Source of the DNA: JALZAA01 sp035316025 | GTDB taxonomy: Bacteria; Actinomycetota; Acidimicrobiia; IMCC26256; JACDBD01 | Direction of reading: 5' to 3' | Assembly (NCBI GenBank): GCA_035316025.1 | Contig: DATFXL010000004.1 | Span: forward strand, 1 to 50,336 | DNA: 50,336 nt | Shown here: piece after piece, positions 24,594 to 32,906 of the stretch | Numbering within the stretch: position 1 is the stretch's first letter | Layout of the letters: each line of letters opens with the position of its first letter | Translations under genes and position numbers: made by a program | The notes under the pieces: generated by a model | The model's database searches: none | What the model was told of the DNA's origin: nothing | What the model saw: the letters and a program-made list of their open reading frames with translations, nothing else

Positions 24594-25370
24594 ATGAGGA
24601 CTCCTCGCGCCGACCCCGTCCTGACCGTCGAGGGGGCCTCGTTCGCCTTCGGTGCGCATCGGGTGCTCGACGGTGTGTCGATGGAGATTTCACCGGGCGA
24701 GTTCACCGCCCTCGTCGGCCCGAACGGTGCCGGGAAGTCGACGCTGCTGCGCATCGTGCTGGGGCTGCTGGCCCCGCAAGCGGGCCGGGTGGAGCTCTTC
24801 GGCTCGCCGCCGCGCCGCCTGCGGGACCGGTGGCGCCTCGGGTACGTGCCCCAGCGGCCGCGCCTCGCGCCCGACCTGCCGGCGACGGTCGAGGAGGTCG
24901 TCGGCGCCGGACGACTTGCCAAGACGGGATGGTGGCGACGGCCCCGCCCCGAGGACCGGGCTGCCGTCGCGCACGCTCTCGAATCGGTGGCGCTCGGAGA
25001 TCTGCGGCACCAGCGAGTCACCGAGCTCTCGGGGGGACAACAGCAGCGGGTGCTGATCGCCAAGGCGCTGGCGAGCGAACCGCAGCTGCTCATTCTCGAC
25101 GAGCCGATCGCGGGCGTCGACGCCCAGGCCCAACGCCTGTTCCGGGACTCACTCGTCCACCTCTTGCGCGAGCACGGCGCTTCGGTCCTGCTCGTGTCAC
25201 ACGAGCTCGGCGCCGTCGCCGACGACCTCGACCGCGTCGTCGTCCTGCGTCACCGTGTGCTGTTCGACGGGAAGCCGGCGGACCTTGCAGCCACCGGCGT
25301 GAGCCTCGGCGTGCATGCCGACGACCTGCCTCGTTGGCTCGAGGAGCTGTCCGAGAACGGTGGGGGCTGA
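24594..25370 (+). CDS. znuC: zinc ABC transporter ATP-binding protein
   Basis: The 258-residue ATPase energises zinc uptake. Walker A is VGPNGAGKST (41-50), the Q-loop YVPQRPRL follows, the signature is LSGGQQQR (145-152), Walker B is LLILDEP (165-171) and the switch His is H203 (VSHE). ATG 24594 has no Shine-Dalgarno sequence and directly follows a Zur-box-like palindrome, so the transcript is probably leaderless or nearly so. The stop overlaps the znuB start as TGATG. Confidence 0.95.
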   Translation: MRTPRADPVLTVEGASFAFGAHRVLDGVSMEISPGEFTALVGPNGAGKSTLLRIVLGLLAPQAGRVELFGSPPRRLRDRWRLGYVPQRPRLAPDLPATVEEVVGAGRLAKTGWWRRPRPEDRAAVAHALESVALGDLRHQRVTELSGGQQQRVLIAKALASEPQLLILDEPIAGVDAQAQRLFRDSLVHLLREHGASVLLVSHELGAVADDLDRVVVLRHRVLFDGKPADLAATGVSLGVHADDLPRWLEELSENGGG

Positions 25371-26236
25371 TGCCGGGGATGCCGTGGCCGCTGCCGTGGC
25401 CGTTCGACACCACGTACATGCAGCTTGCGCTGATCGCAGGCGTGGCCGTCGGCGCGTCGGCGCCGCTCATCGGCACGTTCCTCGTGCAGAAGCGGCTCTC
25501 GCTGATCGGCGACGGCATCGGGCACGTCGCCGTCGCCGGCGTCGGCGCCGGCCTGCTGTTCGGGACTTCCCCGGTGTGGACGGCGCTGGTCGTGGCGGTC
25601 GTGGCCGCGCTGGCCCTGGAGTGGTTGCGCTCGCGCGCGCGCACCTCCGGCGACCTCGCGCTGGCGCTGTTCTTCTACGGAGGAATCGCCGCCGGTGTCG
25701 TCCTCGCCGGCCGCTCCACCACCAACGCGAACCTGCAGCCGTATCTCTTCGGCTCCATCCTCACGGTCACCGAGAACGACGCCTACACCGTGGTCGGCCT
25801 GGGCGCGTTGATCGTCTTGGCGATAGCCGTCACGTGGCGCGCCATGGTGGCGATCTCGTTGGACGAGGAGGCGGCCCGGGTGGCTGGGATTCCTGTCGGC
25901 GCTCTCAACGCACTGCTGGCGGCGCTGACCGCGGTGACGGTTGCCGCGGCGATGCGCGTCACGGGTGTGCTGCTCATCGCGGCGTTGATGGTGTTGCCCG
26001 TCGCGACCGGCCGCGTCGTGGCCCGTTCGTTCCGCGCCACGACGGTCGGCGCCGCCGCCGTCGGCGTGGTGGCCGTCGTGCTCGGACTGGCCGCCGCCCG
26101 TCAATGGGCCCTCGCCGCCGGAGGCGCGATCGTGCTCGCGACCCTGGCGCTCTTCGTCGTCGCATCGCTGGCGGCGCCGCTCCGCAGGGCCTCCGCTCCC
26201 GACGACGCCTCCTCCCTCCTGTCGGGACCGGGCTAG
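25370..26236 (+). CDS. znuB: zinc ABC transporter permease
   Basis: The 288-residue protein is an ABC-3 family permease with about eight hydrophobic segments, among them MQLALIAGVAVGASAPLIGT, FLVQKRLSLIGDGIGHVAVAG, LALALFFYGGIAAGVVLAG and MRVTGVLLIAALMVLPVATG. The motif LIGDGIGHVAVAGVGAGLL is typical of ZnuB/MntB permeases. ATG 25370 shares its A with the znuC stop, so translation is coupled. The 112-base gap that follows holds nothing recognisable. Confidence 0.94.
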   Translation: MPGMPWPLPWPFDTTYMQLALIAGVAVGASAPLIGTFLVQKRLSLIGDGIGHVAVAGVGAGLLFGTSPVWTALVVAVVAALALEWLRSRARTSGDLALALFFYGGIAAGVVLAGRSTTNANLQPYLFGSILTVTENDAYTVVGLGALIVLAIAVTWRAMVAISLDEEAARVAGIPVGALNALLAALTAVTVAAAMRVTGVLLIAALMVLPVATGRVVARSFRATTVGAAAVGVVAVVLGLAAARQWALAAGGAIVLATLALFVVASLAAPLRRASAPDDASSLLSGPG

Positions 26237-26348
26237 CGCGCCACACGAGCGAACGTCACCAGACGGTGCGGACGACCAGGTAGGGGTTCGTCGCTGTGCT
26301 TGATCGCGGGCCTGAGACTCGTCGAGACCGCGGTGTACGGTCCCGGCC

Positions 26349-27122
26349 GTGCGGCTGGAGGGCGAGATCGCGCTCGTGACCGGCTCCACGTCCGGCCTCG
26401 GAAAGGCGATCGCGGTGGCGTTCGCGGCCGAGGGCGCGCGAGTCGTCGTGACGGGACGCGACGCCGGGCGGGGCAACGCCGTCGTCGACTCGATCGGACG
26501 CGACGGCGGTGACGCCGCGTTCCACGCCGCCGATCTCTCCGACGAGGCGGCGTGCTCCCAGCTCGTGTCGGCCGCCGTCGAGCAGTTCGACGGGCTGACA
26601 GTGCTCGTGAACAACGCGGTCGGATCGACCGTCGACGAGGCCGACGGCCCGGTTGTCGAACTGACCACGTCGAGCTGGGACGCGACGTTGCGGGTCAACC
26701 TCACGGCCCCGATGTGGCTGGCGCGCGCCTCAATCCCGCACATGGTCGAGTCAGGACACGGTTCGATCGTCAACATCTCCAGTCGCGCGGCAGAGCGCGC
26801 AAGCCACGGCCTCGCCGCGTACATCGCCAGCAAGGGTGGCCTCAACGCGCTGACACGCTCGATCGCGGTCGACTACGCCGACGCCAACATCCGGTGCAAC
26901 ACGATCAGTCCCGGGTACGTGCTCAACGAACGGCGCGACGCAGACCTCACCGACGAACGGCGGGCGAGGCTCGAGGGCATGCACCTGACTCGACTCGGAA
27001 CTGCGACCGACGTGGCCCACGCCGCGGTGTACCTCGCCGGCCCGGAGTCTGAGTTCGTGACCGGCGTGAACCTGCCCCTCGACGGCGGCGGGAGCGCCGC
27101 TCGCGGCCTCACCCTCGGCTGA
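26349..27122 (+). CDS. SDR-family oxidoreductase
   Basis: This 257-residue classical short-chain dehydrogenase has the cofactor motif TGSTSGLG (11-18), the VNNAVGS strand, catalytic Ser at about 144-145, Tyr158 and Lys162 (AYIASKGG), and the C-terminal VTGVNLPLDGG. It belongs to the FabG-like class; the substrate is unknown. The start is GTG. The next gene, a TIM-barrel protein, starts 6 bases after its stop, so the two are probably one pathway step set for a sugar or polyol. Confidence 0.87.
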   Translation: MRLEGEIALVTGSTSGLGKAIAVAFAAEGARVVVTGRDAGRGNAVVDSIGRDGGDAAFHAADLSDEAACSQLVSAAVEQFDGLTVLVNNAVGSTVDEADGPVVELTTSSWDATLRVNLTAPMWLARASIPHMVESGHGSIVNISSRAAERASHGLAAYIASKGGLNALTRSIAVDYADANIRCNTISPGYVLNERRDADLTDERRARLEGMHLTRLGTATDVAHAAVYLAGPESEFVTGVNLPLDGGGSAARGLTLG

Positions 27123-27128
27123 GCGCGC

Positions 27129-27935
27129 ATGCACCCGCGCGTGTCGCTCAGCGCCATCTCGACCTTCGCGTGGGACCTCGAGGCCGATCTGCGGTTCTAC
27201 GAGGAGGTGGGCATCACGAACATCGGCATCTCGGTCGCGAAGCTCGAGCGGTTCGGGTGGGAGGACGGTACCCGCCGAGTCGCCGACGCCGGGCTCCGGG
27301 TGACGAATCTCATCGGTCTCGGACCCTTCGACCTCACCGAGCCGGCCCGCTGGGACGCACAGCGAGAGCGGATCGCGCGCGCGCTCGACACCGCCGCCAC
27401 CATCAGCGCCGAATGCCTCGTGTTCACGACCGGTCCTGCCGGCCCACTCCCGTGGGACGAGGCCGCCGGCGCGCTCGAGGCGGCGCTGGCGCCCGTGCTG
27501 CCAGAAGCAAAGGCGCGCGGCGTTCCGTTCTCGATCGAGCACACGAACTCGTTGCGAGTCGACGTCGGCTTCGTCCACACGCTCGCCGATGCGATCGACC
27601 TCGCCCGACGACTCGACGTCGACGTGTGCATGGAGGTGAACGCCTGCTGGGCGGAGCGGGGACTCGCCGAAACAGTCGCTCAGGGTGTCGACCGCCTCGG
27701 GCTCGTCCAGGTCAGCGACTACGCGGTCGGGACGCTCTCGACCCCGAACCGGCTCGTCCCCGGCGACGGTGACATCCCTCTCGAGCGCATCCTGGGCGAG
27801 GTACTGGCGGCGGGATATGCGGGCTGCTTCGACCTGGAGCTCATCGGTCCGCGGATCGAAGACGAGGGCTACGAGTCGGCATGCGCGCGCAGCGTCGAAC
27901 GGCTCACCGGGATGCTCGCCGCGCTCGGCGCGTAA
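27129..27935 (+). CDS. sugar phosphate isomerase/epimerase-like TIM-barrel protein
   Basis: The 268-residue protein fits the AP-endonuclease-2/xylose-isomerase-like TIM barrel: LEADLRFYEEVGITNIGIS, ECLVFTTGPAGPL, VPFSIEHTN, VDVCMEVNACWAERGLAE, LVQVSDYAVGT and CFDLELIGPRI. The Glu and Asp/His residues at the strand ends (SIEH, CMEVN, SDY, LEL) are where the divalent metal is bound in this family. The reaction, an isomerase, epimerase or dehydratase, is not determined. It is coupled to the SDR upstream and convergent with the DUF2332 gene. Confidence 0.8.
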   Translation: MHPRVSLSAISTFAWDLEADLRFYEEVGITNIGISVAKLERFGWEDGTRRVADAGLRVTNLIGLGPFDLTEPARWDAQRERIARALDTAATISAECLVFTTGPAGPLPWDEAAGALEAALAPVLPEAKARGVPFSIEHTNSLRVDVGFVHTLADAIDLARRLDVDVCMEVNACWAERGLAETVAQGVDRLGLVQVSDYAVGTLSTPNRLVPGDGDIPLERILGEVLAAGYAGCFDLELIGPRIEDEGYESACARSVERLTGMLAALGA

Positions 27936-27942
27936 CCCGTAC

Positions 27943-28998
27943 TCACGCGACCCACCGCACCGGCCCGAGGTGGTAGTGGCAGTGGGCGAGGAGCCGCTCT
28001 TCGCCCACCGGCCACGTGGTGAGGCGCAGCTCGGCATGCGTGAGATCGGCCGACGGCTCGAGCCGGAGCCACGCCAGCGGCGCTTCGCGAGTTGCCCGTG
28101 CGCCGGACGTCGCCAGCGCGGCCTCCGCCGTCGCGCGTTCGTAGTCGGTGAGGTACTGCCAGGTGATCGAGTGGAAGATCACGGTGGTGCACCCCGGCGC
28201 CGGTTCGTCGAGCCGCCGCTCGAGCCACGCCGGGATGTCGGCCCGGTCGATGGCGACGGGGGCGTCGCGGGCGACCTCGAGCGCGGCGCGCAGCATCGTG
28301 AAGCGCTGCGTCTGACCGGGCCAGACGTACGACAGAAGCGTCAGACGGCCGTCCTCGCTGCTGGCGTCGATCGGGTTGCGATCGCAACCGCGCCGCGCCG
28401 CGATCTCCGCCGAAACGTCGAAGGGCGGGCGGCCTTCCTCCCACAGGTCGGTGAACCGGACTGGCGATGCGACGTCGCCGTATCCGGCGCCGTTCGACTC
28501 GTACCAGTAGCGGTCGAACCGCAGGTTCAACCCGGCGCTGCTCCCGACTTCGAGCAGGCGCAGCGGGAGCCCGGTGTCGCGCGCGACGACGAGAAAGCCG
28601 CCGACGAGCGCGGCCGACCGGCCCACCTCGTTCGTCTGCGGCGGACGCGTGAGCGCATCGCGAACGGCATCGTCGTGCGCGTGGACCGCCGCCACCAAGG
28701 CCGGCCATGCGGCGGCGGCATCGCCGTCACCGCCGACGGACGGGAAGCGTGCCGCGAGATCGGGTGCGCTCCCCGCCAGGACGAGCCGGTGGACACCGCC
28801 GAGGAACCGCAATGGCACCGCGTCCTCATAGGTGGATTCGAGGTGGTCGGACAGGAATCGACCGATTGGTCCGCCGGCGGCGACGTCGTCGGCCATGCGC
28901 TCGAGGAGCGCGGCGTAGAACGGTGAGCCCATGCCGTCGGTCGCGAGCTGGTAGATGCGGATGATGCCGACCAGCCCGGGCTCGCTCACGCGTCGCAC
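27943..28998 (-). CDS. DUF2332 protein
   Basis: The protein of about 351 residues matches DUF2332, a large family without known function that is common in actinobacteria. Typical parts are SPFYAALLERMADDV, RFLGGVHRLVLAG, LLEVGSSAGLNLRFDRY (resembling a nucleotide or SAM-binding turn), RGCDRNPID, LLSYVWPGQTQRFTMLRAAL and TTVIFHSITWQYL. A methyltransferase-like fold is possible but unproved. Start GTG 28998 or GTG 28989; the 150-residue extension upstream overlaps the divergent SDR and is rejected. Confidence 0.83.
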   Translation of the reverse strand: MRRVSEPGLVGIIRIYQLATDGMGSPFYAALLERMADDVAAGGPIGRFLSDHLESTYEDAVPLRFLGGVHRLVLAGSAPDLAARFPSVGGDGDAAAAWPALVAAVHAHDDAVRDALTRPPQTNEVGRSAALVGGFLVVARDTGLPLRLLEVGSSAGLNLRFDRYWYESNGAGYGDVASPVRFTDLWEEGRPPFDVSAEIAARRGCDRNPIDASSEDGRLTLLSYVWPGQTQRFTMLRAALEVARDAPVAIDRADIPAWLERRLDEPAPGCTTVIFHSITWQYLTDYERATAEAALATSGARATREAPLAWLRLEPSADLTHAELRLTTWPVGEERLLAHCHYHLGPVRWVA

Positions 28999-29023
28999 GG
29001 TAGCGGGATAGCGTGCGCGACCC

Positions 29024-29770
29024 ATGGTTCGGAGCATGCTCGTCACCGGGGGCGCGAGCGGCATGGGGCGCGCCGCGGCGCACCTCCTGGCTCGCAACGG
29101 CGCCGCGGTCACGGTGGTCGACCGCGCCGCCGACCCGGCGCGCGACGTCGCGCGCGAGATCAGCGACAGCGGCGGCACAGCGCGGGCCGTGCCCGCCGAC
29201 GTCAGGAACGAGGACGAGGTCGAGGCGGCGGTCGCGGCCGCGGTCGACGCCTTCGGCGGGCTCGACGGCGTGCTCACCAGCGCCGGCATCTTCCACGGCG
29301 ACGACCTGCGCCCGGTCGGCGAGATCGAGCTCGACGACTTCCTGCTCGTGCTACGGGTCAACCTCGTGGGCACGTTCCTCGCCATCAAGCACGCCTTGCC
29401 GCACCTCGTCGAACGACGCGGCGCGGTCGTGACGATCGCGTCGACCGCCGCCCTCAAGGGACACGGCTACGGTCCGGGCTACACGGCGAGCAAGGGCGGC
29501 GTGGCAGCACTCACGAGGATCGCGGCCGTGCAATACGGGCCGCAGGGTGTGCGGGTCAACTGCATCTGCCCCGGCGGCGTCGACACCCCGATGACGATGG
29601 GCGCGTGGAGCACTCCGGAGGCGCAGCGGCGGATCCAGCGTTCGGTGCCGCTGCAGCGTGTCGCGCAACCGGAGGAGATCGCGTCCGTCGCCGTGTTCCT
29701 GCTCTCGGACGCGGCCAGCGACCTCACCGGCCAGACGATCGCCGTCGACGGCGGCGCGACGATCGCTTAA
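29024..29770 (+). CDS. SDR-family oxidoreductase
   Basis: A 248-residue classical SDR: TGGASGMG (8-15), catalytic Ser140, Tyr153 and Lys157 (GYTASKGG), LTSAGIFHGDD after strand 4, and LTGQTIAVDGGATIA at the end. The FabG-like sequence gives no clear substrate. It is divergent from the DUF2332 gene and its stop overlaps by three bases the end of the small convergent gene. Confidence 0.87.
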   Translation: MVRSMLVTGGASGMGRAAAHLLARNGAAVTVVDRAADPARDVAREISDSGGTARAVPADVRNEDEVEAAVAAAVDAFGGLDGVLTSAGIFHGDDLRPVGEIELDDFLLVLRVNLVGTFLAIKHALPHLVERRGAVVTIASTAALKGHGYGPGYTASKGGVAALTRIAAVQYGPQGVRVNCICPGGVDTPMTMGAWSTPEAQRRIQRSVPLQRVAQPEEIASVAVFLLSDAASDLTGQTIAVDGGATIA

Positions 29771-29991
29771 CCGCCGGCGCTCCGCGCCGGCTCCAAGGTC
29801 TCCTCCAGCCAGTCGAAGACGCGCTCGTCGCGCAGCGCCTGCGCCGCCGGCTCGCACGCGTCGCGGTCGCCCTCGGGGACGCGCTCGATCGTGGCCAGTG
29901 TCTCGCCTGCGTCTGCGATGCCGTGGTACACGAAGCCCAACCCCATGAGTACCGCGAAGTTCATGCCTTCGTCGTCGTAGAACCTGCGCAC
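29767..29991 (-). CDS. small acidic hypothetical protein
   Basis: The 74-residue frame begins RRFYDDEGMNFAVLMGLGFV and ends WLEETLEPARSAGG. A good ribosome site (AAGGAG, seven bases before GTG 29991) and a position 27 bases after the VOC gene in the same direction support translation. It has no recognised domain; the composition is acidic with one short hydrophobic stretch near the N-terminus. It is probably the last gene of the SDR-VOC operon. Confidence 0.6.
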   Translation of the reverse strand: MRRFYDDEGMNFAVLMGLGFVYHGIADAGETLATIERVPEGDRDACEPAAQALRDERVFDWLEETLEPARSAGG

Positions 29992-30018
29992 CCACCCGCT
30001 CCTTCTCGATCTGTTTCG

Positions 30019-30471
30019 CTACGTGGAGATCGGCGGCGCCTCGACCAGCTCGACGAGCACGCCATTCGGGTCGCGCACGGTGACCATGTCGACGTCGCCG
30101 CCGGCTCCGGGGACGGTGATCCTCCGCACCGCGTCGTCCAAGCCGACGGCGGCGAGTCGCGACATCGTGGTGTCGACGTCGACGAAGAAAGACAGCAGGA
30201 AGAAGCCGGCGCGAGGCGGGCCCGGCCGCGAGGCGTCGCCGTCGTCGGCACCGGGCCCGAACGTCACGAGCTCGACGATGCCGGCATCGGGCGAATCGGG
30301 GTCGCCGAGGAACACGGACCGCAGCCGGTTGCGGGGCGCGCCGAACAGGGTGCGCCAGTCGCCGTCGAACTCGTGATCCATGAGGACCCGCAGCCCGAGC
30401 CCGTCACGGTAGAAGCGGAGGCTGGCGTCGACGTCACGGGTAACCAGCGCGCTGTGATGCACATGCGCCAC
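30019..30471 (-). CDS. VOC-family (glyoxalase-like) protein
   Basis: The 150-residue protein has the two beta-alpha-beta-beta-beta halves of the vicinal oxygen chelate fold: HVHHSALVTRDVDASLRFYR, GIVELVTF, FFLLSFFVDVDTTMSRL and VTVRDPNGVLVELVEAP. The paired His and Glu (HHSAL, IVELV, LVELV) look like a metal site, as in methylmalonyl-CoA epimerase or extradiol dioxygenases. The exact activity is unknown. It starts one base after the stop of the SDR gene upstream, so it probably acts in the same pathway. Confidence 0.83.
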   Translation of the reverse strand: MAHVHHSALVTRDVDASLRFYRDGLGLRVLMDHEFDGDWRTLFGAPRNRLRSVFLGDPDSPDAGIVELVTFGPGADDGDASRPGPPRAGFFLLSFFVDVDTTMSRLAAVGLDDAVRRITVPGAGGDVDMVTVRDPNGVLVELVEAPPIST

Positions 30472-30472
30472 G

Positions 30473-31222
30473 TCAGGCGCCCTCGAGCATCTCGGTGGGA
30501 TCGAGCGGGCTGCGCAATGTGATGCCGCCGTCGGCGACGAGCACGTGACCGGTGACCCAGTCCAGCTCGAGCAGCGCCACGATCGCGCAGGCGATGTCGT
30601 CGGCGGTACCGAGCCGCCCGAGCGCGGCGCGTTCGGAGACGAGCTCGCGGTAGCCCGGCAGCTGGTCGGTGACGGCGAACATCGGAGTATCGGTGCAGCC
30701 GGGCGCGATTGCGTTCACGCGAATGCCGTGGTGCCCCATCTCCGCCGCCGCCACCCGCACGAGCTGGTGCACCGCCGCCTTCGACGTCGAATAGTGGACG
30801 ATCCCCCGGTCGCTGACGATGCCGGACACCGACCCCGTCGCGACGATGGCGCCGGGCTGCCCGGCGGCCACCATGGCGCGCGCCGCCTCGCGCAGAGAAA
30901 GGAACACCCCGCGGATGTTCACACGCTGCACGCGGTCCCACTCCTCCCCGCTCATCTGCAGGATCGGTGACATGCCGCCGATACCCGCCGCCAGCACGGC
31001 GACGTTCGGAGCCCCGAGCTCGTCCACCACCCGCTGTACGGCCGCGACGACTTCGCCTTCGTCGCCCACGTCGCACTTCACGGCCAGGTCGCCCTGCCCC
31101 TCCTGTGCCTGGAGGTCGAGCACCGCAACCCGCGCGCCGGCGTCGCGTAGCCGCGCGCCCGTCGCCGCTCCGATGCCGCTCGCGCCGCCCGTGATCATCG
31201 CGACCGCGCCGTCGAGGTTCAC
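30473..31222 (-). CDS. SDR-family oxidoreductase
   Basis: A 249-residue classical SDR with TGGASGIG (11-18), Ser131, Tyr144 and Lys148 (HYSTSKAA), VNAIAPGCTDTPM and the end LVADGGITLR. I chose GTG 31222 because the longer frame is antisense to the LLM gene. The sequence VKCDVGDEGEVVAAV follows the usual NAD-type pattern with an Asp at the end of strand 2 (VLDL), suggesting NAD(H). It is the first gene of an SDR-VOC-small protein operon and divergent from the LLM oxidoreductase with 22 bases between starts. Confidence 0.87.
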   Translation of the reverse strand: MNLDGAVAMITGGASGIGAATGARLRDAGARVAVLDLQAQEGQGDLAVKCDVGDEGEVVAAVQRVVDELGAPNVAVLAAGIGGMSPILQMSGEEWDRVQRVNIRGVFLSLREAARAMVAAGQPGAIVATGSVSGIVSDRGIVHYSTSKAAVHQLVRVAAAEMGHHGIRVNAIAPGCTDTPMFAVTDQLPGYRELVSERAALGRLGTADDIACAIVALLELDWVTGHVLVADGGITLRSPLDPTEMLEGA

Positions 31223-31244
31223 GGCGTCACGGTAACGTCCCGCC

Positions 31245-32159
31245 GTGTCGACTGACAGCGACGTCAGCGTGTGGTTCGGCCTGTTCCTCCCGCAGCTCCG
31301 TATGTCGTTCGACACGATCCTCGAGCGGACCGTGGCGGCCGAAGCCGCCGGGTTCGACTCGGTGTGGCTCATGGACCACCTGGTCGCTCCCGCCGCGCCC
31401 CAGTGGGACACCTTCGAGGGTTGGACCCTCGCCGCCGGACTCGCCACCCGCACCACGCGGATCCGCCTCGGCCACCTCGTCACCGCAGACCCCTTCCGGC
31501 ACCCAGCCGTGCTGGCGAAGATGGCCGCCACCGTCGACGCGCTGAGCGGCGGACGCCTCGAGCTCGGCCTCGGCTGGGGCTCGGTCGATGCCGAGCTCCG
31601 CGCCTTCGGCATCGAGTCTCGCCCGGCGCCGGAGCGCGCGGCGCGGCTCCGCGAGACGATCGAGATCCTCGACCGCATGTTCGCGGGCGAACCGTTCGAC
31701 TACTCGGGGGCGCACTACCGGCTGGAAGGAGCGATCGGCCGTCCCGTCCCGACACAAGCGCACATCCCGGTGCACATCGGAGGCGCGGGACCGAAGCTCA
31801 CGATGCCGCTCGTGCGGGATCTCGCCGACTGGTGGAACTGCCCGTCCTATGCCGTCGACCAGCTCGCTGAGCTCACACCCCTCGCCGGCGACGCGCGCGT
31901 CTCCGTGCAACACCCGGTCGGGTTGGCGGCGGGAGACGGCGACCGTGACGAGGTCGACGCGGCGACGCGACGCCGCTTCGGCAGCTGGGGCGGCGTGGTG
32001 ACCGGCAACGCGGACGAGGTGACGGCCGCCCTCGTCGCCGACGTGAAGCGGGGCGCGCGCGGGTTCGTGCTCCAGTTCCACGACTTTGGCAGCACCGAGA
32101 CACTCGAGCGGTTCATGCGCGGCGTTGCGCCCGCCGTGCGCGCGGCCGCGACTGGGTAG
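31245..32159 (+). CDS. LLM-class flavin-dependent oxidoreductase (probably F420)
   Basis: The 304-residue protein is a bacterial-luciferase-like TIM barrel: FGLFLPQLRMSFDTILERT, AAGFDSVWLMDHLV, LATRTTRIRLGHLVTADPFRHPAVLAKMAATVDALSGG is split over strands 3-4, followed by RLELGLGWGSVDAELRAFGI, and IPVHIGGAGPK. The actinobacterial subgroup with this beginning usually uses coenzyme F420. The substrate is unknown. Start GTG 31245. Confidence 0.87.
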   Translation: MSTDSDVSVWFGLFLPQLRMSFDTILERTVAAEAAGFDSVWLMDHLVAPAAPQWDTFEGWTLAAGLATRTTRIRLGHLVTADPFRHPAVLAKMAATVDALSGGRLELGLGWGSVDAELRAFGIESRPAPERAARLRETIEILDRMFAGEPFDYSGAHYRLEGAIGRPVPTQAHIPVHIGGAGPKLTMPLVRDLADWWNCPSYAVDQLAELTPLAGDARVSVQHPVGLAAGDGDRDEVDAATRRRFGSWGGVVTGNADEVTAALVADVKRGARGFVLQFHDFGSTETLERFMRGVAPAVRAAATG

Positions 32160-32170
32160 ATTGCCGCGGA

Positions 32171-32657
32171 AGCGCTTCTGCCGACCGCTGTGCAGAGCCG
32201 GAGCTTGCGACGGCACAGGAGAGATCGGATGTCGATCTTCACGAAGATCATCGATGGAGAGATCCCCGGTGTCTTCGTGTGGCGCGACCCGCAGTGCGTT
32301 GCGTTCCTGTCGATCGCACCCATGAAGCCTGGCCACACGCTCGTCGTGCCCCGGCGTGAAGTGGATCATTGGATCGACCTCGACCCGGTCCTCGCCCGGC
32401 ACCTCTTCACGGTTGCGCAGACGATCGGCAAGGCGCAGCAGCAGGCGTTCCATCCGCGCCGCGTCGGCGTGATGATCGTCGGCGACGAAGTGCCGCACGC
32501 GCACATCCACGTCGTTCCGATCGACTCGGCCGCCGAGCTGTCCTTCGCGCACGCCGACCACAGTCCGCCCGAGGGTTCGTTGGACGAGGCCGCCGAGAAG
32601 ATCCGCGCCGCCCTGCGCGACCTGGGCGCCGAGCAGGTGGCCGAGTAGCGCTTCTGC
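32171..32657. repeat. 11-bp direct repeats flanking the HIT gene
   Basis: AGCGCTTCTGC occurs at 32171-32181 and again at 32647-32657, just outside the HIT coding region on each side. They may be chance, or the scar of a small duplication or insertion. Confidence 0.3.
32229..32648 (+). CDS. HIT-family nucleotide hydrolase/transferase
   Basis: The 139-residue protein is a histidine-triad protein of the Hint type: SIFTKIIDGEIPGVFVWRD at the N-terminus, GHTLVVPRREVDHWIDLD, and the triad H90-A-H92-I-H94 (PHAHIHVVP). Such proteins hydrolyse nucleoside phosphoramidates or dinucleoside polyphosphates. ATG 32229 has AGGAGAG 7-13 bases before it. Confidence 0.92.
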   Translation: MSIFTKIIDGEIPGVFVWRDPQCVAFLSIAPMKPGHTLVVPRREVDHWIDLDPVLARHLFTVAQTIGKAQQQAFHPRRVGVMIVGDEVPHAHIHVVPIDSAAELSFAHADHSPPEGSLDEAAEKIRAALRDLGAEQVAE

Positions 32658-32713
32658 GTCGGGCGCTCACGCGGTCCCGTTTCCTCGGCCCCGGGCCCGG
32701 GTAACAAACCGGC

Positions 32714-32851
32714 ATGGTCACCCTGCTGATCGTCGCCTTGGCTCTGCTCGTGCTCGTCGCGTTCCTCTTGGCCGTGCCGCGCCGCCGGTACGGACGGCGC
32801 GCCCGCTTCGGGCGCGGGCGCTTCAGCGGCCGATGGGGCCGCCGGATCTGA
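32714..32851 (+). CDS. 45-residue basic membrane peptide
   Basis: ATG 32714 opens a 45-residue frame: a hydrophobic helix (VTLLIVALALLVLVAFLLA) followed by a strongly basic tail of Arg, Gly and aromatic residues (VPRRRYGRRARFGRGRFSG, then WGRRI). The helix-plus-arginine-tail layout and clean stop before bioA suggest a real small membrane protein that may contact the negatively charged bilayer or nucleic acid. There is no strong ribosome site. Unknown function. Confidence 0.45.
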   Translation: MVTLLIVALALLVLVAFLLAVPRRRYGRRARFGRGRFSGRWGRRI

Positions 32852-32906
32852 CGTTCCCGAGACCGACCCCACGGGCCGACGGGGCCCGCCCCTAACATCG
32901 CTCCCC

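Noticed and set aside
25250..26845. 531-residue open frame on the minus strand
   Set aside because: Antisense to znuB and the SDR gene; Gly/Arg/His-rich without any motif.
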